Assembly: GCA_945910005.1 (NCBI GenBank)
Contig: OX246739.1
Coordinates: 74,473,523-74,537,522 of the forward strand
Source: Isoperla grammatica
Taxonomy: Eukaryota > Arthropoda > Insecta > Plecoptera > Perlodidae
Direction of reading: 5' to 3'
Length of the DNA stretch: 64,000 nt
In this document: in pieces, positions 45,879 to 56,940 of the stretch
How positions within the stretch are numbered: position 1 is the first letter of the stretch
How the letters are laid out: the number at the start of each line of letters is the position of its first letter
The notes under the pieces: generated by a model
The model's input: only the letters and a program-made list of their open reading frames with translations
What the model was told of the DNA's origin: nothing
Database searches by the model: none
Made by a program: the position numbers and the translations under genes

Positions 45879-47719
45879 TTTGTTTGTAACTGGCCATCAT
45901 CCTTGTCTATCATTCATTCTCATGTCTCAAATAACATGAGACGTATGGCAGATCCACGCAGCACCAGAAACACTGGTTAGAACACAGTGACGTCACAACG
46001 CCCATGTTGGAGACCAAAATGTGTTTACATTATTTTGAGCTGTCAATTGAAGACATATGCTTACCACGAAATATTATAGTTTAATCCGATAAGGTTTATG
46101 AAAATGATTTGTGTACTATTAATTGAACCACAAAAAGAGTGTTCGCTAATAATAGATTACCAATGTTGGAAACCAGTTGAATTTCAACAATGAATGATTG
46201 CCCGTTGAAAGTAAACACACATGCTGTTTTGCCCCAGCATGGCCACCGTGCGCATTAAATGAATACACCCTATTCACAAACAATGATCACTTTTGTTTGG
46301 TTTCATAAAGTACAACGTAATTCTTCGAGTTATTGTTGTTTTTAATTTAGAATGGCTTTCTTGACGTAGGTGTCTAATTTGTTTTTTTTTTTATTTCATT
46401 TAACTCAAGAACCTATTTGTGGCCACACTGACTACAATTAAAAATTACAACGTATCAATCTCCAATGAGGCATTGAGTTCCTGGTTCGTGTTGTCAGGGA
46501 GTTGAAACATTAATCCTAAATCTAATTTAGAAATGTTGGCGTTCCTTTTCCTTCCTTCTACCTTGTATTCTCTTTCTTTTTCCCTCTCTCTGTCTCTCTC
46601 TTCCACCTTCATCATCCTTTGTGTTCTCCCTCTGCTTTGATCTCGGTAGTGTGGGGTTTTCAATTGGCGCGCCGTCTCCTTTCGTTTTTCTCTAAGTGAT
46701 ATCTTTCTTCTTCTTCTCTTGTTGGTGGGAGGAAGCTCTTTGAAATTCATCATTATTTTCGCTTGCCCAATCTTTCATTTGTATCCCCTCATTAGAAGCG
46801 CAGATCTTTGGAATTGTGGCCCGTGTCTGTAAGAAGCATCTTCTTTTGAAAATATATTGTTATGGCAAATCTCACAAAAACATGTTCTTTTCAATTCCTT
46901 CTAGTTTTGTTTTGTTTTCGTCGAAAGACGTTTTGGAAAACAGCGACACCCGCCACGGTTTAGATATAATACACTATTCACAGAGATAAGTCCCAAGTAT
47001 ATAAACTGCAGAGAACAATAATCATTACATTTTGTAGGTGTTGTATTGTTGGATGTGCCTGCATTCAATTCTGATGCTTCGTATTAATGCAGTTACAAAC
47101 TTGATTGCAAGCGTCGAAGTGCAACTAAGTTGATTCGCAACCTCACCATAGTCTCTTTTGAAGACCATTGATTCTTTTTCTATACGTATTGATGCACTCA
47201 AGTTTAGTCTTATTAAGTGCCAACTTCGCGCTTACTGCCCACCCGAGCAACAAGAGGGAAATTGTTCAATGTCCAGCATCAAACCCTAAGTCTAAATTTA
47301 TCGGCACATTTACAAAGAAGTTTCGGATTAATGCGGGAGGGGGTGGGCGGGGGGGCAATAATGCGGGGGTGGATTTAATGCCCTACTACGTTTAGTAATT
47401 CGCTCTACCTTCATCCCCCCCCCCCTCGCCCCACCCCGCTCCTCGTATTATATTTCTGTTTCATTCCTAGAATCGAGGGATTCACCAAACAGTGTGGGAG
47501 TGGGTTGCCCGGGGAACACTGGACCCTAATGACGTGACTGCCGCTACCCTGTAGTGTTATTGTCTTTGTAATATTGTGCCTTGCATCGCCGGCTGTTACG
47601 TGGGAGTATAGCTCGAGTGCTGCACAATAAGGGTCAATTGTGTTTGCAACATATTTTCTATTATTAGCAACGGAACAACGTCTACGAAGTTATTACACGT
47701 TTTCAGTTTTAGGATTTCT
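45879..47719. other. No convincing gene; polypyrimidine tract inside
   Basis: 46550-46740 is CT-rich. Its complement is open for 102 codons on the minus strand (46445-46753) and gives an Arg/Glu/Lys-rich chain, which I attribute to base composition. TGACGTCACAACGCCCATG near 45988 resembles 59067-59085. G/C-rich runs are at 47336-47356 and 47415-47424. Confidence 0.45.
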
Positions 47720-47727
47720 GCTTTAGG

Positions 47728-47765
47728 GTACACTTTAACTTTGCCTGATGTGCCCCTCTTCAGAC
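47728..47765 (-). repeat. SINE tail fragment
   Basis: The minus strand reads CTGAAGAGGGGCACATCAGG and then a GTACCCTA motif, corresponding to CTGAAGGGGGACACATC and GTGCACCCTATA in the intact SINE at 61557-61795. Only the 3' part is present here. Confidence 0.6.
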
Positions 47766-48298
47766 GACTAAGCCATTTGCGGTGGCTCATGCAGTTAGGC
47801 CGCAGGTCATCCCAGAATCTAAGTCTAGTCTTTCTTTCTGCGTTGGAAGTTTACCCACAAAACCAATTAACCACACAAAATAAGTGCCCCGATGAACCAA
47901 TGCTACCGCACAGAGTATAGGGATGGGAAAAAGCGCTTAGAATCTTAAACGTGCAAATGCGCCTCCCCTCACGAAAAAAGTGTTTATTTTATTTGTATTT
48001 GCTAATTGATATAGTGTGTTCTGCTCTCCTACAGTGTTGAGTTGTGAGACTACCAAAAGAATGCTGTGAGTTGTATAGTGTTGCATATTGTCGATTCTTG
48101 TGTCAGCCTGGCCTATGTTGGATGGACATACATCGAATGCAGAGCCCATAATCGATATTTATATATTTATTGTCTATCCAACTGAGTTTCTGCTTTACAA
48201 CAAAGTAAACTCGATTCTATACATTTATTTGTTTGTTAAAACTCTAAACGTTTTAACTTCAACGTCGCGTTTAAACGTTTCGACGACCCATCTCTAAA
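47766..48298. other. No recognised gene
   Basis: GCGGTGGCTCATGCAGTTAG near 47778 resembles an A-box region, but no B box follows. The rest is AT-rich with short ORFs. Confidence 0.45.
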
Positions 48299-48369
48299 AC
48301 AGAGCATCTACATCTATGAATCTATGTTCTCTAATACAGAGCGTGTGCATCTATGAATGTATGTTGTCC
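48299..48369. repeat. 37-bp direct duplication
   Basis: ACAGAGCATCTACATCTATG and ACAGAGCGTGTGCATCTATG start adjacent copies that continue AATSTATGTT. Confidence 0.8.
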
Positions 48370-49247
48370 ACGTTAGGTCTCACAACTCAACCACAAAATT
48401 GTTGATGGTTTGTTTCTTTTGGTCGTAAAAACTTGAGGTTACACGCCCACTCGGTTTTTGTGCTTGGTGGTTATTCCAATATTAATAATATTTCCAGATT
48501 CGCTCGGCGATACGATCAGTATCAGCCGCCATAAGTACAATGTTAGGCACGATATATCGATAAGTTGCTGTTCCTACACCAGTAATCAAGTTGTTGTGAC
48601 TATATCATTATTAGATTTAATTTGTAAAATGCTTCACAATGTTATATACCAAGGTATGCTTGGCATGCGAGTTTGGTTGGTTTTCATGAGTTTAAAGTAT
48701 ATTTACATAATACTCTGTAGCCTTCAAAAGGAATTACACATAGGGATCTCTCATATTGGACGGAATAAGCTAAGCTAGGCGACTCGATCGAAGCTTGTTT
48801 TCCATTTTTGCGTTGATGGATGTGAACTTTCAAAACTTGAAAATAACGTGCTTTCGCCTGTTTGTATACTTCAATAGGGAATTTACGACACGTACTACGT
48901 ATTGTGTCTGGTTTTAACCTTTCCATGCCGACTTTTACACTTAACTGTTGTTCGAACGGTTAAAACCACTATCTTGTCATTTCTTAACGCGCGGTAAACA
49001 GTCGATTTAATTTCTTACATCTGCAATCAGAGACGATCGTCGCGTGTTGATCCACACACACGTATAATGTAATGGATTGCAGTTTCGTGTGTCGTGACCT
49101 AGGTTAGCCTTGCTTGGTCATTACCGTAGCTGACGTCTGGAGGTCACAGGTTACAGTGCTGTTACATTAGGGCACGATATTCGCAGCATTCTTGAGACCC
49201 GGATTCAATTTGCGATACCAAGTGTTAATGGATCTTATTGTGCCAGA
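48370..49247. other. No recognised gene
   Basis: AT-rich; the longest ORF is 106 codons (48458-48778), with no recognisable domain. Confidence 0.45.
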
Positions 49248-49282
49248 CACGCAACGAGATTAATCGGGACGTTAAGTGGGAG
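49248..49282 (+). repeat. Family D head fragment
   Basis: CGCAACGAGATTAATCGGGA and GTTAAGTGGGAG match the head consensus CAACGAGGCTAATCGAGA, with changes. Confidence 0.5.
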
Positions 49283-49611
49283 ATTGATTACAATAATTGT
49301 AATCCGAGGGGTGGACAAGTTTAATGGAACTTTACGAGCCAGCCAAAATGTTAGCCTAGCAGTACTTGAAGTTTACGAAAAGCCTGTTGCAATAGATTGC
49401 AAACCTGTTTTGCTCACATTCATAATTGTAATTTCAGATGCCCTTATAACTGTAGTTGACAGCCTAAACGTTACAGAATGTGTTAACATTACATGCGTAG
49501 AATATTTTGTTAAAAGTTTGTACTTTTATTTTGTTTTGATAACATTCTAGGAAACGACTAAAATATAGTATTTCTGCGTGTTTAAAGATTTTAAAAGGTC
49601 AGCAAGGAATG

Positions 49612-49672
49612 TTGGCTCGGTCGGGTGAGGAACCCATGACCTGTAATACTGTACAACACTGTTCGAGTCCAT
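49612..49672 (+). repeat. tRNA-like SINE head
   Basis: TTGGCTCGGTCGGG resembles an A box and GTTCGAGTCC (49661-49670) a B box, about 48 bases apart. No cloverleaf can be defended. Confidence 0.4.
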
Positions 49673-51087
49673 CACATTGACCTCAGCTGGAATCAGTGAG
49701 TGCATCGGGCTACGTCATCACAATAACAGGTCCCAATATAGAACCTTGAGGCAGCATTGACCATGCAATGGTTCTATCGTTTTATGCCTTGACCCACTCT
49801 TTGAATTTCTAAAATACGCGCTCACCTGTTTTAGTGATGATTTGATCGTAGTTTGCCCTCGAGAAACGTTACGTGAGATTAGGATATAGGACTTTGATAT
49901 ATTTTCAAACTGTCAGTTTGTGTTGCTTATCACAAATCACAAACAGTATTTTATTTCATAAAAATACAGGTAAAACCAAAATAGCATATACATATATTTT
50001 TCAATTATGCGTTGTCAAAAAGATTTCATTCATAGAAGGGAAATTCCCAAGATTCTGTATTAGGGCCTATAAGTTCTCGACCCACCGGTTGAGGAATAGA
50101 TTTCTTCTGGATTAAGTGATAGTGAGTTACAAGGAGAGTTGCCGTTCTCACTCTCAGTCAAGTCGAGCCCTTTATCTCTCACTAGTACCAGTTTTATAAT
50201 ATAATATATAGTAAGGTTTATTCCAAGGTCTTTGGTTTTATCAATATTACACATCATATTATACCCTCAAAGTAATTCCTTTATAAAGAAATGTGTAGTG
50301 TTTAAAAAACCTAATCACTTGGCTACTAACACCAAATTATGGTATTTCACATATATCTTGTTTGCGTCTTGAGGGTTTCATTTTTAAATATAAATAATTA
50401 TACTTGTAAACGTGAATTTTGTGTTTTAAGCCAATACGCGTTAGACGATTTGTCCCGATCCATCATGTTTACTTAACTATATCTGCGTCTTTGACACACC
50501 GTGCATAGCTGTGTAGCTGTATCTTCTCCTTCGACTGTCACGTGTCTCATGAATGATCATACAAGAAGTTTCGTCGAGTTGACCGCCCGTCCCATCCCGC
50601 ACAGATTTACATATCTCCATTGTGGATAGATACAAACAACAAGTAACGCAGCGCAAACATGGTAGGTAGTGTTGTTATGGCGCTCTGCTTTGCATACGGA
50701 ACCCGTGGGGAGGCATCGGAGTGCTTCTATGTTCTCTCTTCAGCTCTGACACGGTACTATTCTATACAGAGATGTTTTCTAGCAGTCAGTTCACCTCCAT
50801 AGAATGGAACTTCCAATGAGGTGTCGTGAAACTTATTTCATTCAATGGTAGAAACTCCGAGATATGCAACCAGAATTGGTTATATGGTTGTTTTAGAGGA
50901 AATGTATGGGCACTGCCATCTTGCTATTTGATTCCATTGAAGCAAAGAGATCAAGTATATACCTTGCATCCAATATTGGAAAATTAACACCGTCTATTAT
51001 GACACGCAAAACTCCTATACCAAGGTCCACTTGACTTGGGACTTGGAATCTAACTAAGGCCCGGTATTATGGTATGGTATTATGGTA
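49673..51087. other. No recognised gene
   Basis: AT-rich with short ORFs. GGCCCGGTATTATGGTATGG near 51058 looks like a second copy of the GGCCCGG tip of the next element. Confidence 0.45.
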
Positions 51088-51229
51088 GGCCCGGTTTATG
51101 AACAGACAAATACTTAGTAAGCTACTAACTTGTTTTTTCGATGGCAACCAGGCTTCCCATTGGTTGTTGCCATGGTGAAAACAAGTTAATTTCTTCTATA
51201 AATATGTATCCGAAGTTCATAGCGAACCT
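51088..51229. mobile_element. Hairpin MITE, about 142 bp
   Basis: The left end GGCCCGGTTTATGAACAGAC pairs imperfectly with the right end (rc AGGTTCGCTATGAACTTCGG). Near the centre TAACTTGTTTTTTCGATGG pairs with rc TAACTTGTTTTCACCATGG. It resembles family B and the element at 44860 in its tips and CCAAT-bearing core. Confidence 0.6.
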
Positions 51230-52186
51230 AAAACAACCGTATATGAGTCTACTTTCTCTTGGTTCATATGTCCCCTTAACATTGATTGCTTATGGATGGG
51301 TAATAATTTGATTTGTGTTGACGAGATGGGCACTATTTTACTAGCGTAGGTTTTACAGCTGTTTTTAAACTAGGGCCAATGAATTATGTACGAAGAAGTT
51401 GTTCGGTTTGAGGTGCTGCAGTTCATTTTTTGTGACCAAGCAGTCTGTAAGCTTGCGTGTAGACAAACCAATTGATCTGAATGTACTTATTTTTTATTTA
51501 TAATCTGCCCTCAATAAAGTTTCCTTTGGTCTAGTCTTGAAGCGGTTCGGCTCGATTAGCTTTACAACCCTCGCGTGGCGGACACACGAAGCGATATCGA
51601 TTGCAGAAAATCAAGACAATTACCGATAAGTCAACCAGCTAAGTCTTCTTGCGCTCAGAAGTAAAAAGGCACGCATTTTTGCGAATGGTCTCTTCACAAA
51701 GAGTAGAATTTTTGAGTTTTAAATTAAAACTTTTTAATTGTGATATTTGATTCCGCTGACGTTGTTGATGCTCTGGTTGACTAAAACGCCGAGCGCGGTC
51801 GGCGGGCATGTTTTTATCTTCTTCTTTTTCTTCTTCTTCTCATCTATATCGGCTCATTTACCTTCTTTAAGCGGTCCTCGCATCAGCACTTTTTTCTCTT
51901 GATGCTTACAAAAGGGAAACGGAACACTCGGTGGGCTTAGCAGCTGCTGTGAAGAGCTTCAGCGTCGTAACGGAATGAGTTGTCCCAAGTTGTTCTAGAC
52001 ATGTGATTGTGTTCTTGGTGGAAAGCTACATAATCGTTGTAAAAGCTACTCTAACATCGAGTAAGTCGCTTTGTGCTTAGTAAGATACATAAATCTGCGT
52101 CTCTACAGACACAAATCATCGTTTTCTTTTTTTTTACCATAGATTGAAAATGTGAATTGTGAGCGTTAGATGAAAAATGTTCGATA
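51230..52186. other. No recognised feature
   Basis: AT-rich. A short (TTC)n run is near 51823-51840. Confidence 0.5.
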
Positions 52187-52615
52187 ATGATGATGATGAT
52201 GATTATTGTGTTTTACGTCCCATATGTTTGCAACTTGGCTAATCGAGTTGATGAGTGGGTGAAAGATGAAGATGTAAAAGCGTTTCACATCTTCATCTAT
52301 CACCACTCATCGTACCGTACCCACTCATTCAGTCATTCACCCACTCACAGTAATGTCCGAATCAGATCCACTACACATCGCGGGGTCGTCATAAGGGGAA
52401 TCCAGCAAGGGAGGGCAGCTGGCCAAGAGGGAAGATAAATCTTCAGTGAGATAGTGAGGGGAAAGAGACAGGGTCTCCTTTCTCGTCTCTTACGATTGGC
52501 AGAGTTACCCTGGGCCTGTTCTATGCCGGGCCGAAACGGATCTCCTTTTGTCGCCTCGTACGATTGGCAGAGCTACCCTGGGCCTATTCTACCCCAGGCC
52601 CAGACGGAGTAAATA
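52187..52615 (+). repeat. Family D repeat, longest copy
   Basis: Starting after a (GAT)n run, it contains the head TTTTACGTCCCATATGTTTG with GGCTAATCGAG, an internal hairpin (AGATGAAGATGT/ACATCTTCATCT), the middle GTCCGAATCAGATCC, and two related tails. The tails are CGTCTCTTACGATTGGCAGA and TCGCCTCGTACGATTGGCAG, each followed by GCTACCCTGGGCC. From memory, tails of the form GTCGCC-TTACGAC then CCTATTCTACCCC occur in mollusc SINEs; a search is needed. Confidence 0.7.
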
Positions 52616-52661
52616 TGTTCGGACTGAGTCAACACCAGTATTTGGAGCCCTTACGCATCAC

Positions 52662-52899
52662 CAGGGCCCGGATTCACAACAGGTCCTAAGTCTTTTTTTG
52701 GTCTTATCTCTAAGACCGGCCTAACTTTGAACAGATTTTAAAACATTTTATTGGAATGTTCATTATGTCCTTGTTCTCACCAGGAATTAGTAACTTTTTA
52801 TGTGACCTGGGTCTGATTGTACTAAGATGTTCAAAGCTAGGCCGGTCTTAGAGGTAAGACCTAAAAAAGACTTAGGACATTTTGTGAATCCGAGCCCTG
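52662..52899. mobile_element. Inverted-repeat element, family B copy 2 (intact)
   Basis: The ends CAGGGCCCGGATTCACAA and rc CAGGGCTCGGATTCACAA enclose 238 bp. CCTAAGTCTTTTTTTGGTC and TAAGACCGGCCTAAC recur inverted on the right. Flanking octamers CGCATCAC and GGCAATAA match at only 4 of 8 positions, so a hAT-type duplication is not established. This copy shows what 5820-6266 was before its insertion. Confidence 0.85.
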
Positions 52900-53743
52900 G
52901 GCAATAAGATGGCATCCGATTAAGCGTAGAAGACTGCGACCCTCAACATGTATTATTACTTATGAAACGAGGTTGAAATAGCAGCAGTTCCTCCTAGAAC
53001 GTTCTTTGTAGTAAATGTGTGCGTAACTGTATGTTGTGACACGTACAAATGTATGTAGCATTGTCCTGAAGTAATGTCTTCTCATCGCAAGACTTAAACT
53101 CGATTAAGCTAATTAAATTGAACTCTGCAAACCTGATTATCTAGTTATACTATAATCCACGCTAACTGAGTTATATACCACATGATAGAGTACATTGATT
53201 GTTCGTTACATGAATATAGTGGCATATTGCCAATGTATTATTGTGTTTCTGTATTATGCAGTTTTATGTGCGGGGGTGTGTTTGACGGTTTCCTCGTAGC
53301 GACCAATGTATCGATATAGCGACCAATGTATCGATCATCGGCGTTGACCAATCATGCAATAGTGAATTAGTGATCATCTTACAAATTAACTATAAATTAT
53401 TTGTATTAACTGAGGTAAATGTTGCAGTGCAGCTGATTTCAAGTGAGGAATATTGGTACGAACATACAATCATAAAACCTTCGTTTATATACACCATGGT
53501 ACAAACATAATTTGTAACACATCAATATTAAAATATGCACTTATACATCGACTTACAAAATACTCCTTTCCATTTACTTAATGCAAACAGAATTTATGAA
53601 AGTAAGTTTACCTTGTATTCTGATGAAATCATCAATATTCAGTAATATTCAGCAAATTTCACGTATAAACTGCTTTAAGTCAAGTGCCAGAAATCATTCA
53701 TTCTGACGTTTTCGTTCGCCCTGTTTCCTCCCCTGTATTTATT
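52900..53743. other. No gene; one 20-bp direct repeat
   Basis: TAGCGACCAATGTATCGAT occurs twice in tandem (about 53298-53336). Otherwise AT-rich. Confidence 0.55.
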
Positions 53744-53761
53744 CCCCCCCCCCCCCCCCCC
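53744..53761. repeat. Poly-C tract, 18 C
   Basis: An uninterrupted run. Confidence 0.95.
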
Positions 53762-54304
53762 GTATCTTATTATCTTGTGATGAACACTCGCGGAACTAGA
53801 TTCAATTTTTGTGCCAGCCATGAAACTTGAGCAGAACTGCCTTGTTTGAATAATGTTCGTTATTGCGTGATTGCTCATGAATGCGACGGTTAAATTGATA
53901 AACAAATAAACTGAAAGTGGATTTCGTAGGAATTGGATGACATTGAATTTGCATGAATTCTGAATGGAAATTCGCTTGACAAACTCGACCAAGGGAGAAG
54001 AAGTTTAGCGCTGTTTTACTCGTATAATTCGATTTTCTTAGCTGCTTTTCAGTAAATTTCACAATCATCATTTTTACGAGTTTGTACTACATCTGCATAT
54101 ATTTTACATTAATTGGGCAGTTGTGTTAAAGTTTATTTTATCAAGTACCACTTAACGGCAATGCATAGTCTAGTATTAATACCTTGAGACCGCTTCAAGA
54201 TATTCATACGCGGAATTTGGGTTTGCATCAGCTAAACAATAAATTTACAAACTTTCATTTTCATGTACTGTAGTCGTTACGACTGTTCAATTCATAAATT
54301 TTAA

Positions 54305-54405
54305 AATGTTATATAATGAGAGAATAGACGATTTTCAGTATTGATCTAGAGAGGGCCTCTCTAGATCAATACTGAAAATCGTCTATTCTCTCATTATTTA
54401 ACATT
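54305..54405. repeat. Near-perfect 101-bp palindrome
   Basis: 54305-54354 and 54356-54405 are reverse complements with a single mismatch and a one-base centre (G at 54355). The core is CTAGAGAGG G CCTCTCTAG. A diverged partial copy of the right arm (CTAGATCAATATTAGAAAAG) follows at about 54428. It can extrude as a cruciform. A fold-back read artefact must be considered. Confidence 0.92.
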
Positions 54406-54983
54406 GATAACTTCTGTCTAAGGGTCCTAGATCAATATTAGAAAAGCTCTATTGGAAAGAGTGTCCATGTTTATCAGACACAGAAATAACAAGTTTTAAT
54501 ACTAACATAAAACAAAGCTTGTTTCCCCTTGTTATCCTCATCGTGTCTCAGACATCTATATATAGATTGCGAGCCGAGACCCATTCATGTGTGTGATTCC
54601 TCGTGCTCAAGTCTCTGTCAACAACAACAACAACAACACGTTCTTGAGCTCAGCGGGGCCCACTCAACCTCCCGCCGTTTGAAAACTCAAGAACAATCTT
54701 CTTACGAAACGAATATCCGGCAATTATTTCGCATTTACCAATTATCCGCGATAACAAACAATACATACAGTGTTAACTTATTAGTCATGTTGATATGTAA
54801 TCTTACAATGTCTTTGATGCGGCCCTGGAAAGTCGCACAAAAACGCTTCCGTCGTTATAATGAAACGCGCCAAGATTACAATCGTTATCTACTGTTACTA
54901 ATTAATTAGTCGACAATCACAGGAACTTACTAATTACGAACGGGGAACGTTAGTATTATAGCTTGTGTCTTGATTTACGTGTG
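54406..54983. other. No convincing gene; short CAA run
   Basis: A (CAA)n run at 54620-54636 gives the glutamine run in a 126-codon ORF (54529-54909). The ORF has no recognisable domain and I do not call it a gene. Confidence 0.45.
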
Positions 54984-55560
54984 CACAATATTGATGTAAC
55001 ACTAATGATAATGGTCAGTAACACGACAATCTTCAACTGGTAATGAGTTGCAATAATTGAGTATCGTTACGTGTGTACCCTTAAGTGATATTGTGTTTTT
55101 CCGGTACCAAGATCTTTCACAACCCGGTTTTCCGTCAGTGATTCCCCCCCCCCCTTCCCCCTTTTCTTTATTTACTTATGTTCAGTATTGATGTAACACT
55201 AATGATAATGGTCAGTAACTTGACAATCTTCAACTGTTATAATGAGTTGCAATAATTGACTATCGTTACGTGGGTACCCTTAAGTGACATTGTGTTTTTC
55301 CGGCGCCAAGATCTTTCACAACCCGGTTTTCCGACGGTGATTCCCCCTCCCCCCTTCTCCCTTGTCTTTATTTATTAATGCACAATATTGATGTAACACT
55401 AATGATGATGGTGACAATCTTCAACTGGTAATGAGTTGCAATAATTGAGTATCGTTACGTGGGTATCCTTAAGTGACATTGTTTTTCCGGCGCCGAGATC
55501 TTTCACAACTCGGTTTTCTGTCGGTGATTCCTTCCCCCCCTCCCCCTCCCTGCCCCCTTG
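54984..55560. repeat. Tandem repeat, three units of about 200 bp
   Basis: TTGATGTAACACTAATGATR begins at 54991, 55188 and 55388 (periods 197 and 200). Each unit contains CTTCAACTGKTAATGAGTTG, CAAGATCTTTCACAAC and a C-rich stretch before its end. Unit 3 is shorter and stops at a hAT terminal repeat. Confidence 0.92.
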
Positions 55561-55571
55561 TTACGCCACTG
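55561..55571. mobile_element. Solo hAT terminal repeat
   Basis: TTACGCCACTG is identical to the right end of the element at 14866-15789. No left end or 8-bp duplication was found nearby, so this is a truncated or rearranged copy. Confidence 0.55.
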
Positions 55572-55793
55572 GGCTGGGATCGCTAAATCACCATAACAAT
55601 GGTTGAGAATAGTTAAATCGTCTTGTACAGAACAGAAGATGCTATCGTGGCAGGGCTTAATTAAGAAAGCTTAGCCTGTAGGTTGTTCTTCGGTAGAGCA
55701 ATGTATTATAAAGGATGTGATGGGTTAAATGTGTTTCATAATTAAAGCTGGAAGCCAAGGTGTTTAAAGTCTTATAGAATTAGTTACTCAGTG

Positions 55794-56232
55794 CGACCCC
55801 CTTACGTGCTGTAAGTATAAGCTTCGATGTTGCTCCACTCCACGAATGTATGCTTTATACTTGTACTTCGACCCCCTTACGTGCTGTAAGTATAAGCTTC
55901 GATGCTGCTCCACGACACGTATGCTTTATACTTATACTTTGACCCCCTTACGTGCTGTAAGTATAAGCTTCGATGCTGCTCCACGACACGTATGCTTTAT
56001 ACTTATACTTTGACCCCCTTACGTGCTGTAAGTATAAGCTTCGATGCTGCTCCACGACATGCATGCTTTATACTTATACTTCGACCCCCTTACGTGCTGT
56101 AAGTATAAGCTTCGATGCTGCTCCACGACACGTATGCTTTATACTTATACTTTGACCCCCTTACGTGCTGTAAGTATAAGCTTCGATGCTGCTCCACGAC
56201 ACGTATGCTTTATACTTATACTTCATACTTAT
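55794..56232. repeat. 71-bp tandem repeat, six units
   Basis: Units starting YGACCCCCTTACGTGCTGTA begin at 55794, 55869, 55940, 56011, 56082 and 56153. The first is 75 bp, the others 71. Each includes AAGCTTCGATG and TTATACTTATACTT. Because 71 is not a multiple of three, the ORFs seen across it shift frame and are artefacts. Confidence 0.95.
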
Positions 56233-56870
56233 ACTTCGGCAGCGAACATGCAACATTTGGGCGTGAAGTTATGGTGCGGTGCGTGTGGGGGTGTGTTTGT
56301 GTTTCCGAATTAGCTATACTTGCAACATTCAAACATTTTAGTTATATCTGAATACTCACATCTGATAGGTTACACGTGGTTTCATTAGAATTAAATCCTT
56401 AGTTTAAAAAGTTTGAAATAATATTTTAATAGCGTGACTGTTTTTATTTGGGTTACTATTTCATTATTGATTGCTTAATTGGTGATTTAAATAAGAACCG
56501 TTCTGATTCAATTGTTTTGTAACTTCATAATGCATAGTCGTATTTAAAAAAGTAAAAACATGATTGTTAAATTTAAATGTGAACAATTGAATTGTATCCT
56601 GTGCACCAAAAGTGCATTTAGCTCATTTTGAAAATCCATGAAAATCCATAAACAGAGTCTCAGAACAAAGTGTATTTCAGGCATTAGTGATTGATGTGAG
56701 ACATTTTTTCACCCTATCTTATTTTACATTTTTTTTAAACAAACAAACGAACAAACAAACAACCCCTTAGCTTGCAGTGTAATCACTTATACTAACGTAC
56801 GTCAACCATGAGTATATCACGAAGATTACCCCTACCGATGGTATGAGATGTGAACAAGGTTCTTATCAGC
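56233..56870. other. No recognised feature; AAAC microsatellite
   Basis: AT-rich, with an (AAAC)n run at about 56738-56762. Confidence 0.6.
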
Positions 56871-56940
56871 AAGGTTCGAACCCAGCCTGCATTGCAGTAA
56901 CACGCGTTGAGATGTTCTGTGACTCATCCAGTGAACCAAC
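56871..56940 (-). repeat. tRNA-like SINE head
   Basis: On the minus strand TGGTTCACTGG (rc of 56928-56938) fits the A-box consensus and GGTTCGAACC (rc of 56873-56882) the B box, about 46 bases apart. The sequence between does not give a clear anticodon arm. A SINE or tRNA pseudogene is likelier than a working tRNA. Confidence 0.5.

Noticed and set aside
46445..46753. 102-codon Arg/Glu/Lys-rich minus-strand ORF
   Set aside because: It lies on a CT-rich tract whose composition gives such residues; no domain, no splice evidence.
52662..52899. 8-bp target duplication around the intact family B copy
   Set aside because: Flanking octamers agree at only 4 of 8 positions.
54305..54405. microRNA precursor
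   Set aside because: A one-base centre leaves no loop and the arms are nearly perfect; this is unlike miRNA hairpins.
54529..54909. 126-codon ORF with a glutamine run
   Set aside because: The run comes from a short CAA repeat; the rest is unrecognised.
55794..56232. CRISPR-like regular array
   Set aside because: Units are contiguous 71-bp tandems without unique spacers, in an animal-like genome.
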